Shown here: positions 1 through 8,717 of the stretch, piece by piece
Layout of the letters: each line of letters starts with the position of its first letter
Numbering within the stretch: position 1 is the stretch's first letter
Assembly (NCBI GenBank): GCA_963701015.1
Contig: OY969556.1
Span: 1,736,001-1,800,000 of the forward strand
DNA: 64,000 nucleotides
Origin: MFD09286-c1 sp963701015
GTDB lineage: Bacteria > Bacteroidota > Bacteroidia > Bacteroidales > DTGW01
Direction of reading: 5' to 3'
Translations under genes and position numbers: made by a program
The notes under the pieces: generated by a model
The model's input: only the letters and a program-made list of their open reading frames with translations
What the model was told of the DNA's origin: nothing
Database searches by the model: none

Positions 1-98
1 TTATCATAATTTTAAATATTTATCCAAAGATACTAAATCAACATTAAAAAATCAATCATTATGTTATTGCTCTCTGAACCTGCGCTTCCATTGGGCAT
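1..98 (-). other. Tail of a cassette running off the left window edge
   Basis: The end ttgggcataac (to 101) looks like a cassette terminus. No coding sequence can be assigned in the visible 98 bases, which would be the 5' leader of a minus-strand gene lying further left. Confidence 0.4.
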
Positions 99-219
99 AA
101 CGTTCGCGGCTAAGTATAGTGCGGGTTTTGACCACAGTATAAATCCCGCTGCACAAATATAATTAGAAAGCATTAATTTTGCAAAACCACTGAAACCCGC
201 ATTATATTTAGCCGATGTT
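99..219 (-). repeat. attC-like site, class B core with unique arms
   Basis: Arms ggctaagtatagtgcggg and cccgcattatatttagcc pair with G.T wobbles. The inner part (cacaaatataattagaaagcat) is the class B core, so arms and core are combined differently from other sites. It is the downstream site of the gene at 228-1226. Confidence 0.75.
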
Positions 220-227
220 AGCGGGCG

Positions 228-1226
228 TTAATTATTATAACTTTTTGCTAATAGTGATTCTCTAATTATTAGTTGGCTTTTCTTCAATTTTAAATTGTAC
301 AAAAAAATACAACCGAAATTTGAGTATATAAATGTATCCGAATTCACCCAAGAAAAATTACATCCAAAAATTTTAGTCTTTGACTTAGTATATAAATTTA
401 TCAGGTTTATAGATTTGTCTATCTCAACACTTATAATTGAATCATTTTTGGAAAAAGTAATATACTTTCTTTCACCTTTTGGTGCAATCTTCTCTGAATA
501 TATTTGAGTCTTTTCATTGGCTGGTATAGATAATAGATAAACTTTATCTATAGATTGGCAAATCTCAAACCATGCTATTAGTTTTTTATTATTTGAAAGT
601 TCACAATCAATAATTTGATTATTTGTTTTTGTAATAATGCTATCCTTTTTAGTAATAAGGCTGTATTTGTGGAGCTGATTTACACTATCTACAAAGAGTT
701 TTGTCGATAAATCGTTTGAGATATTAATGCTTGAAATATCATTGTGATTTTTGTCATATGCAGAAAACCATGTCAATGTATCATTCACTCTATATATATA
801 CCAACCCCAGAAATCAATATCACCGGCAGAAATTAGTAGCTCATCTTTTCCAATCCACTTCTCAATAGAGTAATCACCGCCACCTTTAGGTTTAATTTCT
901 CTTATCAAAGTATTAGAGCTTATTTCAATTATTACTATTGAAAATAATGGAGCCTTATATGTCCTGACTGTATCATTATCACCAGGCATGGATCTATCAT
1001 AATAATCATAAATATTTTTGTAAGCCAAAAATTTATTATCAGGTGAAATTGCAAAATCAACAATTTTTTTATCCTTTGATGTTAGTTTTATAGTTTCTTT
1101 AGACTTAATGTCTAGTTGGAATAAACTACTATCTGAAAGATAAATGATTTTGATTTGATTTTCACTTTTTGAATAGCTGATATTAAATATAAATATCAAA
1201 ATAATAATAAATAAAATTTTCCTCAT
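228..1226 (-). CDS. Secreted protein of unknown function, probably beta-propeller-like
   Basis: A 332-residue protein with an N-terminal signal peptide (residues 1-20, MRKILFIIILIFIFNISYS). The rest has repeated short strands and motifs such as SPDNKFLAYK and WIGKDELLIS, which resemble TolB/WD40-like propeller blades; this is an inference from pattern only. The ATG lies 25 bases inside the cassette end. The stop codon (228-230) lies inside the variable cassette end GTTAGCGGGCGTTA, so there is no spare 3' sequence. It is the only gene of its cassette. Expression would come from the repeat at 1249-1373. Confidence 0.75.
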   Translation of the reverse strand: MRKILFIIILIFIFNISYSKSENQIKIIYLSDSSLFQLDIKSKETIKLTSKDKKIVDFAISPDNKFLAYKNIYDYYDRSMPGDNDTVRTYKAPLFSIVIIEISSNTLIREIKPKGGGDYSIEKWIGKDELLISAGDIDFWGWYIYRVNDTLTWFSAYDKNHNDISSINISNDLSTKLFVDSVNQLHKYSLITKKDSIITKTNNQIIDCELSNNKKLIAWFEICQSIDKVYLLSIPANEKTQIYSEKIAPKGERKYITFSKNDSIISVEIDKSINLINLYTKSKTKIFGCNFSWVNSDTFIYSNFGCIFLYNLKLKKSQLIIRESLLAKSYNN

Positions 1227-1248
1227 ATTCGTTTTTTTAATGCCCGCT

Positions 1249-1373
1249 AACGTTTTCGGCTATGCGTATGTGCGGGATTTAACAGCACTTCTTTATCAAA
1301 TTATAACCAAATATAATTAAAAAGAACTACATTTGAAAACCTCTGAAACCCGCATTACGTATGAGCCGATGTT
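1249..1373 (-). repeat. attC-like site, class C core with unique arms
   Basis: Arms ctatgcgtatgtgcggg and cccgcattacgtatgag pair well although they differ from all other sites, while the centre (ataaccaaatataattaaaaag) is class C. It separates the cassette at 217-1251 from the HEPN/MNT cassette. Confidence 0.75.
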
Positions 1374-1387
1374 AGGTGAAGTTTGTT

Positions 1388-1687
1388 TTATATTATTAAT
1401 CCAGAAGTCAAAACTTCATTTAAGAAGCCACTTTCATCATGATTTTTTTCAATCAAAATAGGTTCAATCCTATCATCTATTTCCCGTCTAAGTTTCCAAA
1501 GCAGTGGAGCATATGAAAAATAATCTTGTCCTATAGAATTAACTATTATGGCTACATCAATATCACTATCATCCTTTTGATTGCCTTTTGCATAGGAACC
1601 AAAAAGAACAATCTTATCAATATCAAAATGTTTTGATACTAAAATCTTATATCTAGATAATTTATCTACAACCTCTCTTTTATCCAT
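1388..1687 (-). CDS. MNT-type nucleotidyltransferase antitoxin
   Basis: A 99-residue minimal nucleotidyltransferase. Residues near 30-46 show the family signature GS-x10-DxD (FGSYAKG then DSDID), the metal-binding active site of MNT proteins. In HEPN/MNT modules the MNT partner neutralises the HEPN toxin, in some cases by modifying a tyrosine on it. It overlaps the 3' end of the HEPN gene by about 20 bases, so the two are translated together. Here HEPN comes first, the reverse of the two HepT/MntA cassettes at 13591 and 28633. Confidence 0.85.
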   Translation of the reverse strand: MDKREVVDKLSRYKILVSKHFDIDKIVLFGSYAKGNQKDDSDIDVAIIVNSIGQDYFSYAPLLWKLRREIDDRIEPILIEKNHDESGFLNEVLTSGLII

Positions 1688-2052
1688 TGCTGCAAGTTTT
1701 TAGTATTTTGCAATATTGACTCACATCTTTCTTTTGTGAGACTTTTCATCAATCGTTCTTTATGTGAAGGATATCGAGCTTCAATATTTAGAGGCTCCAA
1801 TAAATCAATAAAATCCTTAAATTCATCTGTTAGACTATCATAGATATTCGCTTTCTTAGCCAAATAGGACAAACTATGAGTAAATAGAGCAGGTTCATTA
1901 CTTTTTGAATTGAAATATGCTTTAAGTATTTTTTCAATTGTCTGATGACACATAAATCCAACATACAAGTACCTACTGCTTTGCTGCATAGCTAAAGCTG
2001 TATCGTAATCATAATCCGACAATTCTACCCAATATTTAACTTTATCGTTCAT
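1666..2052 (-). CDS. HEPN-domain toxin of a HEPN/MNT pair
   Basis: Start chosen at the ATG of MNDKVKYW (2052) rather than the upstream ORF start, because 2079 would leave almost no leader and the HEPN fold begins with KVKYWVELSDYDYDTA. The protein of 128 residues is all-helical, with GFMCHQTIEKILKAYF typical of the HEPN family and a basic RYPSHKERL segment near the C-terminus holding the probable catalytic R and H. It is probably a ribonuclease or nucleotide-binding toxin controlled by the overlapping MNT gene. Confidence 0.8.
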   Translation of the reverse strand: MNDKVKYWVELSDYDYDTALAMQQSSRYLYVGFMCHQTIEKILKAYFNSKSNEPALFTHSLSYLAKKANIYDSLTDEFKDFIDLLEPLNIEARYPSHKERLMKSLTKERCESILQNTKNLQQWIKERL

Positions 2053-2125
2053 CCATAAATATTTACAACAAATATACAAAATTATCGAGAACGTAGACTT
2101 TGGGTATTTTTTTCAAATTTCACCT

Positions 2126-2249
2126 AACGTTTCCCGGCTACACCGCAGTGCGGGATTTACTTGCAATATTTATCAAGTTATACAAATATAACAAAAACTT
2201 AATGAACTTTGCAAACCGCTATAACCCGCATTGGGTGTGAACCGGTGTT
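2126..2249 (-). repeat. attC-like site, class A (part of duplicated cassette)
   Basis: Arms ccggctacaccgcagtgcgg and cccgcattgggtgtgaaccg form a long hairpin with an unpaired G and G.T pairs on the plus strand. The site is identical to the one at 8573-8696; both are the downstream site of the same duplicated gene. It contains a complete minus-strand promoter (see 2183-2215). Confidence 0.85.
2183..2215 (-). promoter_or_regulatory. Promoter inside class A repeat (TTTG-N21-TATATTTG)
   Basis: On the minus strand TTTG (2212-2215) is followed after 21 bases by TATATTTG (2183-2190). This fits the Bacteroidota primary-sigma promoter consensus TTTG-N19-21-TAnnTTTG. It points to the HEPN/MNT genes; transcription would start near 2177 and run through the left arm of the hairpin. 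The same boxes recur in most class A, A', B and D repeats. Confidence 0.65.
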
Positions 2250-2270
2250 GGTTGCAGTTTTATTTTTATA

Positions 2271-2927
2271 TTAACATTTATCCTTTAAAAGCTTTCTCTT
2301 CGTCTTTATTGGAAGATATTGAAACATAAGTACATTTTTCTTTTGAATATATCCAATTTTTGAACGAATGTAAAATACAGGATACCAACCATTTTCTTCA
2401 ATTGGTGAATAATCAAAAAGTTGATTAGGTAATATTTTTTTAATTATTTTTGAATTTAAATCTTTTGATTCATATATATACTCAAAACTATTATGAGAAT
2501 TTGAATTAATCACTCCTGACCAAATCATTTTCAAATTTGGATTAAATATATTAGATCCATCATTAAGATATATATATCCAATTGGGACGTCATAACCAAT
2601 ATCAAAGTATAATTTATAATTATCGGGAAAGGTTAATATTAATATTTCCGAAAATGGTAGACCAACATCTAATCTTTGTGAACTATAAATTAGTTTTTGC
2701 ATCTCGCTATATCCAATATTTCTAGTTAGTTTGTCTTTATTGAAAATTAATTGGTCCTTATCAATATGGTTGCAGTTATTTATAAAATCAGGATTTAAAC
2801 CTTTATATAAAAAATCATAGAATTGTCTAATATTGTTTTTAAATACCATTGTAACTGAATCAGTTTGACTGAACATATTCTGAAATATATTCAAAGTTAT
2901 AAATAGAATAATAAGTTTCAATTTCAT
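2271..2927 (-). CDS. Secreted protein of unknown function (duplicated cassette, copy 1)
   Basis: Start set at the ATG at 2927 (MKLKLIILFITLNIFQNMFSQ, signal peptide) and not at the upstream TTG, which lies in the cassette core. The mature part of about 195 residues is rich in aromatic residues and ends in a basic tail (KTKRKLLKDKC). No family recognised. The same protein is encoded at 8718-9374; I see one base difference (synonymous, near 2734), so the copy is recent. Confidence 0.75.
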   Translation of the reverse strand: MKLKLIILFITLNIFQNMFSQTDSVTMVFKNNIRQFYDFLYKGLNPDFINNCNHIDKDQLIFNKDKLTRNIGYSEMQKLIYSSQRLDVGLPFSEILILTFPDNYKLYFDIGYDVPIGYIYLNDGSNIFNPNLKMIWSGVINSNSHNSFEYIYESKDLNSKIIKKILPNQLFDYSPIEENGWYPVFYIRSKIGYIQKKNVLMFQYLPIKTKRKLLKDKC

Positions 2928-2952
2928 ATTTTGTAGTTTAAAAATTGCAACC

Positions 2953-3075
2953 AACGTTTCCGGCTACACCGCAGTGCGGGATTTGCTTGCAATATTTGTC
3001 AAGTTGCACAAATATAACAAAAACTTGCTGAACTTTGCAGACCGCTATAACCCGCATTGGGTGTGAACCGGTGTT
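2953..3075 (-). repeat. attC-like site, class A with damaged promoter box
   Basis: Typical class A arms. The upstream promoter box reads TCTG instead of TTTG (gcagacc in place of gcaaacc), while TATATTTG is intact, so the promoter towards the gene at 2271-2927 may be weaker. Confidence 0.8.
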
Positions 3076-3091
3076 AGGCACTGCAATTTTA

Positions 3092-3679
3092 TTATCCTTT
3101 TAATACTATTTGCTCTTCATAATCTAATAATGACTTACATATCCATTTATTATTTTTACGAATATATAAAAAAGTATTTGTTTGAATAGAATTTATCTTG
3201 TTTAATACCACTTTAATTATAACATAATCTTTATTAAGACTCAAAATAGGTCTTGAAAAACAATAGTATTGTTGGTCTTTATTTAAAATCTTAACTGTAT
3301 CATTATTTTTTGAAACATCAGGATTCATTGTTTTCCTGGGCACAAATCCAGATGAACCTAATGATTTTAATCTTGAAATATCATTATCACTCATAATCAC
3401 AGCACCAATTAGTAATGAATCAATCCAAGTATAACCCGAATCATTGGAATCTAGTTGAATTATATCCCTTGAATCAAAATATTTATTAACTGTATCAATA
3501 TATGATTGTTTTAAGACTAATTTGACTGGTCTATAATCAAGAAAGTAATTTTTAGAATCTTTTTTAATAAAATCCATATAAGTTGAATTAATAAAAGCAT
3601 AATCAAAATAATCTTTTTGAGAATAAATTAAGTTGCTAATTACCAATCCCAATACTAAAATCAATAATAATTTTCTCAT
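3092..3679 (-). CDS. Secreted protein of unknown function
   Basis: 195 residues with a signal peptide (MRKLLLILVLGLVISNLIYSQ). The mature part contains a SRPILSLNKDYVIIKVVLN strand region ending in an NKWICKSLLDYEEQ segment. This layout (a secreted protein with a late 'sRPIfs.d...y' motif) is common in Bacteroidota hypothetical proteins, but I cannot name the family. Single gene of its cassette; the terminal bases GTTAGGCACTG and tagtgcctaac match each other. Confidence 0.7.
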   Translation of the reverse strand: MRKLLLILVLGLVISNLIYSQKDYFDYAFINSTYMDFIKKDSKNYFLDYRPVKLVLKQSYIDTVNKYFDSRDIIQLDSNDSGYTWIDSLLIGAVIMSDNDISRLKSLGSSGFVPRKTMNPDVSKNNDTVKILNKDQQYYCFSRPILSLNKDYVIIKVVLNKINSIQTNTFLYIRKNNKWICKSLLDYEEQIVLKG

Positions 3680-3705
3680 CGTTGTCGTTTCTTATTGTAG
3701 TGCCT

Positions 3706-3829
3706 AACGGTCAAGGATAACCGCCAGTACGGGTTTTACTTGCTATATTTATCCAGTTGCACAAATATAACATAAACTTAATGAACTTTGCAAACCACCG
3801 AAACCCGTATTGCGGGTAAAACCTTTGTT
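3706..3829 (-). repeat. attC-like site, class D
   Basis: Arms aggataaccgccagtacggg and cccgtattgcgggtaaaacc pair with each other but not with class A arms, while the inner core equals class A. It carries the promoter at 3762-3794. Confidence 0.85.
3762..3794 (-). promoter_or_regulatory. Promoter inside class D repeat
   Basis: TTTG (3791-3794), 21 bases, TATATTTG (3762-3769) on the minus strand, directed at the gene starting at 3679. The leader of about 75 bases would include the left hairpin arm. Confidence 0.65.
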
Positions 3830-3858
3830 AGCGGGCGTTAATATTTACTATCTGAAAT

Positions 3859-4794
3859 CTATTCCCAATGAAATAATGAAAAATATGCATTCCCATCATC
3901 CAGTAATTTTAATTTATTGTTTATAACAGCAGTACCATCACTATTTAATATAAATACTGCGTGGTATCCACCAGAGGTTGTATTCCCAATTGTAAAAACC
4001 ATAGATTGTCCATCAATTTTTAAAGAATCAATATTTTTATCTGGTTCTAATGTAATAGTATCAGCAGTATTGCCCAATATCTGTAATGTTATTGTAGTAT
4101 TTCCAGTATTCATAATTTTAACAGGTTTATTCATAAAATCAGTATAATAATATGGAATAGTTCCTATTCCTCTAATAGCAGTAGTTAATGACCCACTGGG
4201 GTTATATAAATTTATTTCTTGATTATTAACAAAAAATTTTATATCCATAAGCTTTGCATTAACTAACATCGTCGGGCTGATAGATAGTAAAACAGTATCA
4301 TTATTTAAAATAGTTTTTCCTTTGATTGTAATGGTACATGTGTTGATTCCCGTATCCAGCAATGTTCCATAACCATTTCCATTTATCTTTTGTCCGTGCT
4401 CAATCCCCAGTGTAATGATTGGGAAAATCAAATTACTATCATTTACTGATAGATTTTTAGTACTTCCTAAATAACTAATTTTTGAAGGAGATATTATAAA
4501 ATTCGGATTATCAGTAGTCAAGGAAATATTATATATTGGCAAGTCGCCAACATTCAATAATAAGAAATAAAAACTTTTTGAAGTTTTTAATTCTCCTAAA
4601 TTAAATGAATATTGATTTTGGGAAACAACACTTGATGAAGTAAATTTTTGAGTTTTTCCAAATTTAAGAGTTGAATTATAATTTTCAAGTTTTGAAAATG
4701 AAAACTGTCCTGACTGTAGTTTTGCATTTTCTTTATCTTTCTTGCAAGAAACTATCAAGAAGATTAAGATTAAACATAACGATAAATTTTTCAT
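3859..4794 (-). CDS. Lipoprotein with Ig-like domains, unknown function
   Basis: 311 residues. Residues 1-17 form a lipoprotein signal with lipobox LIVSC. The remainder is beta-rich (LLNVGDLPIYNISLTTDNPNF; KIMNTGNTTITLQILGN), matching the look of tandem Ig-like choice-of-anchor or DUF1573-type domains. Cassette ends GTTAGCGGGCG are the same as in the cassette starting at 217 although the genes are unrelated. Confidence 0.75.
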   Translation of the reverse strand: MKNLSLCLILIFLIVSCKKDKENAKLQSGQFSFSKLENYNSTLKFGKTQKFTSSSVVSQNQYSFNLGELKTSKSFYFLLLNVGDLPIYNISLTTDNPNFIISPSKISYLGSTKNLSVNDSNLIFPIITLGIEHGQKINGNGYGTLLDTGINTCTITIKGKTILNNDTVLLSISPTMLVNAKLMDIKFFVNNQEINLYNPSGSLTTAIRGIGTIPYYYTDFMNKPVKIMNTGNTTITLQILGNTADTITLEPDKNIDSLKIDGQSMVFTIGNTTSGGYHAVFILNSDGTAVINNKLKLLDDGNAYFSLFHWE

Positions 4795-4851
4795 TTTTGT
4801 AAATTTTAGATTTATTATTAAAATAAATTCGTATAACTTTTAATGCCCGCT

Positions 4852-4975
4852 AACGTTTCCCGGCTACACCGCAGTGCGGGATTTACTTGCAATATTTGTC
4901 AAGTTGCACAAATATAACAAAAACTTACTTGACTTTGCAAACTACTATAACCCGCATTGGGTGTGAACCGGTGTT
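4852..4975 (-). repeat. attC-like site, class A
   Basis: Standard class A arms and intact promoter boxes reading towards the lipoprotein gene at 3859-4794. Confidence 0.85.
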
Positions 4976-4990
4976 ATGGCCAGTGCATTT

Positions 4991-5152
4991 TTATTTTATC
5001 AAATCTCGAGCTTTTACTTTTATGATTTTCCCATTTCTTGAAATCACAAGTTCTCCATCTTCTTTTTGTTTAGATATCAACAGCCGACTATATGATAAAT
5101 CTATTCCCTGGAGAATCTTTGTCCGCATAACCTTTACACTTTCCTTTGTCAT
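4991..5152 (-). CDS. Small partner (putative antitoxin) of zeta-like toxin
   Basis: 53 residues (MTKESVKVMRTKILQG to VKARDLIK), translated by hand. Its ATG overlaps the TGA of the zeta-like gene (ATGA), so the pair is co-translated. It has a basic N-terminus and a C-terminal beta strand pair (ELVISRNGKIIKVKA). A small gene directly coupled to a zeta-like kinase suggests an antitoxin, though classical epsilon antitoxins lie upstream and are longer. The stop codon lies 16 bases from the cassette core. Confidence 0.7.
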   Translation of the reverse strand: MTKESVKVMRTKILQGIDLSYSRLLISKQKEDGELVISRNGKIIKVKARDLIK

Positions 5153-5715
5153 AATTTAACAATTTTATCGTAAATGATTTGATTATTAATTTCTATATCT
5201 TCAGTTTTAAATCCTTCCGCTACTATCTGAAATGGTGGCTCTGAATTATCTATTATCAGCCAATAATCACAAATAGGCAAATATAATTTTGAAAGATTAT
5301 TGATACCTGCCCAATATCTGCGATTAATTACATTTATAGGAATATCATGTCCACCTGAAATTACTCGAGTTTTCACACGCTCAACAGCAAGTTCAGGAGA
5401 ATTAAGCCAAAAATAAATTAAAGTTACGAAGTATCCTTTTGATTGAGCTTTTCGAATAAATTGCACATATGATTTGGTTGCCAATGTTGTTTCAAAAGCA
5501 AAATCCACATTATGATTAATCAAGTCCTTAATCCTGTTTAACATAATCCGACCTGAATCAATTGCAGCTTTGTCTGGTTGAAATGGAGAAAGTCCTTTTG
5601 CAATTTCATCAGCATTAATGAACTCCTTACAATCAAGCATATCAGGTAAAACAGTATAGGAAGCAGTAGTCTTACCTGCTCCATTGCATCCTGATATTAC
5701 ATAAAGGTTTGCCAT
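5149..5715 (-). CDS. Zeta-toxin-like P-loop kinase
   Basis: 188 residues with Walker A GCNGAGKTT at residues 9-17, then FINADEIAKGLSPF and FAFETTLATKSYV, both standard for the zeta toxin / AAA_33 kinase family (NAD-E and FETT motifs). Zeta toxins phosphorylate UDP-N-acetylglucosamine and block wall synthesis; chromosomal relatives may have other substrates. Coupled to the 53-residue gene by ATGA overlap. Confidence 0.85.
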   Translation of the reverse strand: MANLYVISGCNGAGKTTASYTVLPDMLDCKEFINADEIAKGLSPFQPDKAAIDSGRIMLNRIKDLINHNVDFAFETTLATKSYVQFIRKAQSKGYFVTLIYFWLNSPELAVERVKTRVISGGHDIPINVINRRYWAGINNLSKLYLPICDYWLIIDNSEPPFQIVAEGFKTEDIEINNQIIYDKIVKL

Positions 5716-5787
5716 TGAATATTTTTAATCCAAAGATAAGTTTATTTGAATAAATCCACCCAAATCGTAGGCGATTGCATTGGCCAT

Positions 5788-5908
5788 AACGGTTGCGTGT
5801 ATGAAATGTTGGGGGTTACGGAGCTGCGTCTGTATCCACCGTACCAAACCCAATGCGTGACGAACTGTTGCTTAACTGACTCTGCCCCAATATTTTATAC
5901 GCGTTGTT
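5788..5908 (-). repeat. attC-like site, class H (divergent)
   Basis: Arms gcgtgtatgaaatgttgggg and ccccaatattttatacgc pair, but the centre (ctgcgtctgtatccaccgt) has no similarity to other cores and lacks the TTTG/TATATTTG boxes. Ends AAC/GTT and the flanking cassette complementarity are kept. Confidence 0.7.
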
Positions 5909-5919
5909 AGCCACCGGTT

Positions 5920-7108
5920 TTATTTGTTTAATTCTTTCTCTATAAGTCTTAGTGTCAATTCCAGTCCATTTGAACCTTGAAGCTTTTGGGAAATCTCAAC
6001 TGCATTTTTCTTATATTTATCATTCGTGACGCATTCTGTAATAGCCGAAGCAAGAGCATTTGTAGATAATTTTTTGAAATCACATGCATTTGGTCCTAAT
6101 CCTAATTTAACAATCTGTTTACGATTCACAAACTGGTCAGCCATGAAAGGAAATGCTACTTGGGGAATACCCGCTCTTGCTGCTGCTGCCATTGTGCCAG
6201 TTCCACCATGATAAACAATTGCTGCTAAACGGGGAAAAAGTAATTCAAAAGGCATCTCATCGACGTACAAAACATCGGAGGTATTATCATCAGGCAAATC
6301 AGCCCACCCTTTAGAAATTATCAACCGTTGATTTGTTGCTTTTGAAACCTCGCTAAAAGTATGACTATATTTATCGGGACGTGAAACTGGGTTACTACCA
6401 AATCCAATAAATACAGGAGGTTTTCCTGAAGCCAGAAACTTTTCTACATTTTCAGGTAATCCTGTTTGTGAAGGTAGTGTCATGTATCCGGTTTGAGTAA
6501 AATTAAACAAAACTCCTTCACGAGCAGAATTTAACTCTTTATCGCAAGCAACAATAACATTGTCTCCCATCCAATTTGACCATACATCTACAATTGGCTG
6601 CAAGCCTAATTCAACTCGTTTTTTATTGATAAAGCTTTTCATTACCATATTTGTTATTGACCTGCCAAATCCAAATAATACCCGATTTATAAAAGGGTCT
6701 GTTTTACTCGTTCCTAAAAGTATCGGATAAAAAATAACAAATCGGTAAGGAATATTTAATTTATCAGCAACCGTATGAACACCCAAAACAAATCCTACTC
6801 CTAACACTAAATCAGACCCTTTAAGTAACTCAGGGAGCAAATCTATCTGGTTTTCAGTCTCCTTTTTCATCTCCTTTGGAGAAGGTGCTTTAGTGGCTCC
6901 ACCTTTCATTTGGGCATTTTGCTTAAATAGCTCTTTATAATTACGGACCAAAAGCTAAAAACTGACAGTTATATCGTTTGACAAGGTCTGCATTCTCAGG
7001 AGGTGCACAACAAATTATTTCGTGTCCATTTTCAATTAATCCTTTGGCGAGAGCAAGCATGGGTTGAACATCGCCTCTTGTTCCATTTATTACAATTGCT
7101 ACTTTCAT
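5920..7108 (-). pseudogene. GT1-family glycosyltransferase with a single-base frameshift
   Basis: The gene starts at the ATG at 7108 (MKVAIVINGTRGDVQPMLALAKGL, the nucleotide-binding start of UGT-like glycosyltransferases) and runs 56 codons to a stop caused by one extra base near 6943 (FGP then TAA). Reading continues in the next frame as NYKELFKQNAQ to the end (343 codons), including FIGFGSNPVSRPD and the C-terminal sugar-nucleotide motif YHGGTGTMAAAARAGIPQVAFPFMADQF. Joined, it would be about 397 residues, the normal family length. Members transfer sugars from UDP/TDP donors to sterols, flavonoids or antibiotics. Either decayed or a sequence error. Confidence 0.85.
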
Positions 7109-7179
7109 AATTGTTTGTTAAGGAGATTTATAAATTTGTTAAGAAATGTATCAATTTTGCTGGTTTTCGACTGGTGGCT

Positions 7180-7302
7180 AACGTTCCTCGGCTATGTAAA
7201 GTGCGGGATTTACTTGCAGAATAAATCCCACTACACAAATATAATTAGAAAGCACTGAACTTGCAAACCCTCTATTACCCGCATTTTATATGAGCCGATG
7301 TT
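7180..7302 (-). repeat. attC-like site, class B
   Basis: Arms cggctatgtaaagtgcggg and cccgcattttatatgagccg pair with two G.T pairs and one extra G on the right arm of the plus strand. It carries the promoter at 7236-7267. Confidence 0.85.
7236..7267 (-). promoter_or_regulatory. Promoter inside class B repeat
   Basis: TTTG (7264-7267), 20 bases, TATATTTG (7236-7243) on the minus strand, directed at the glycosyltransferase start at 7108. The boxes are conserved although the bases between them differ from class A and D. Confidence 0.65.
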
Positions 7303-7317
7303 GTGCCCAGTGGTTTT

Positions 7318-7833
7318 TTATTTAATCATTAAAGTATCAATTACTTTTCCTTTCTCATCCAATCTAATCCATGTCCCTTTTATTTTCATAGAGTCAAGAT
7401 GCTCAGTCCTACGAATAAAATAAAAATCATTAATCAAAGTTGTATCTATAGCTGGTTGATTCGGTTTCCATTTTATGTAATCCTGAACAACTACATACTG
7501 ATTAGATTTGTTTATATTCCTATATGCTATATATCTGTCAAAATGTGGTTCATATTCAATTTTAGCACTCATAGTCAAGATGTAAAATATTGCTATAAGT
7601 ATTGTAGGTATTCCAATCATCAATAAAATCCATTTAGCAATTTTATTAAAACTCTTGAAAATCAAAATAACTAACAAAAATGAAATCAAGCAGAAATAAC
7701 AAATCAAAAATCCCCAAAATCTATTAAATCTCACACTAGGAAATTCAATGCGTGGCTCAATGACATTGATAATTAATGTCAATATCACGAGAATCATTAA
7801 TCCAGATGAAATAATCTTAAGTATCTTAATCAA
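7318..7833 (-). CDS. Membrane protein of unknown function
   Basis: 171 residues with three hydrophobic helices in the first 100 residues (about 8-25, 42-62, 70-90), followed by a soluble C-terminal part ending DEKGKVIDTLMIK. No family recognised. Sole gene of its cassette (ends GTTGTGCCCAG / attgggcacaac). Confidence 0.65.
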   Translation of the reverse strand: MIKILKIISSGLMILVILTLIINVIEPRIEFPSVRFNRFWGFLICYFCLISFLLVILIFKSFNKIAKWILLMIGIPTILIAIFYILTMSAKIEYEPHFDRYIAYRNINKSNQYVVVQDYIKWKPNQPAIDTTLINDFYFIRRTEHLDSMKIKGTWIRLDEKGKVIDTLMIK

Positions 7834-7882
7834 TTTCGAATTTTTATCATGTTACTCGCTGTCATTTTTTACCATTGGGCAC

Positions 7883-8005
7883 AACGGTTCTCGGCTATGT
7901 AAAGTGCGGGGTTTACTTGCAGGTTAAATCCCATTACACAAATATAATTAGAAAGCACTGAACTTGCAAACCCTCTGTAACCCGCATTTTATATGAGCCG
8001 ATGTT
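7883..8005 (-). repeat. attC-like site, class B
   Basis: Class B arms and core with both promoter boxes (cacaaatata and gcaaacc on the plus strand) facing the membrane protein gene. Confidence 0.85.
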
Positions 8006-8017
8006 GGCACCAGTATT

Positions 8018-8548
8018 TTATTTATTAATCTTTTTAATCAACCTTTTAATCAATATTTCATCTAAACCATTTATATTAAGCTCTCCACTTTCAATCGGAA
8101 ATACTACGTTAGACGCAGTAATTAATCTATTGTCAAAAATTAATAGCAAAGATTTACTTAAATTTTGTTCTGTCGCTTTAGCAAATTTGTCTTTCACATT
8201 ATCGTTAAGTTTTATATAAAAAATTGGTTTATTAGTCCTTTTATCTTTATCCAAACGAACAATTTTAAAATCATTAGTACAAATAATTGGAATAGTATCT
8301 ACCAAATATGAATCTGGAGTTTTGAAATCTTCCGTTATTTCCATATTGACTTTATCCTTTTTATTAACAGTTATTGTATCCTCCGGTGAAATAGATTTAG
8401 ACATTTTATCCACAAAAATCTTAATCCCATTATCTTTTGTCTGATAAATTCCGTCGCATTTAAATATAAAATCTTGTGCTTTTGTCCAATTATTTAACCC
8501 AATTATCAAAATAATTATAAAAAATAATTTTAAATCTAATCTTGTCAT
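8018..8548 (-). CDS. Secreted protein of unknown function
   Basis: 176 residues; signal peptide to residue about 24 (GLNNWTKAQ). The mature part has DGIYQTKDNGIKIFVDKMSKS and a C-terminal NINGLDEILIKRLIKKINK. It resembles SecDF-P1-like periplasmic domains (a 'T.SNvVfP...g...i.G' segment near residues 150-165), but this is only a visual match. Cassette ends GTTGGCACCAG / attggtgccaac. Confidence 0.65.
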   Translation of the reverse strand: MTRLDLKLFFIIILIIGLNNWTKAQDFIFKCDGIYQTKDNGIKIFVDKMSKSISPEDTITVNKKDKVNMEITEDFKTPDSYLVDTIPIICTNDFKIVRLDKDKRTNKPIFYIKLNDNVKDKFAKATEQNLSKSLLLIFDNRLITASNVVFPIESGELNINGLDEILIKRLIKKINK

Positions 8549-8572
8549 AACATCGTTTTTAATATTGGTGCC

Positions 8573-8696
8573 AACGTTTCCCGGCTACACCGCAGTGCGG
8601 GATTTACTTGCAATATTTATCAAGTTATACAAATATAACAAAAACTTAATGAACTTTGCAAACCGCTATAACCCGCATTGGGTGTGAACCGGTGTT
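8573..8696 (-). repeat. attC-like site, class A (part of duplicated cassette)
   Basis: Base-for-base the same as the site at 2126-2249, as expected if gene and downstream site moved together. Confidence 0.85.
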
Positions 8697-8717
8697 GGTT
8701 GCAGTTTTATTTTTATA

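Noticed and set aside
4887..5159. Recurring plus-strand frames beginning MQYLSSCTNITKTY (also at 21769 and 63681; similar at 22659)
   Set aside because: They translate the repeat sequence itself and run antisense to clear minus-strand genes; their recurrence follows from the repeats.
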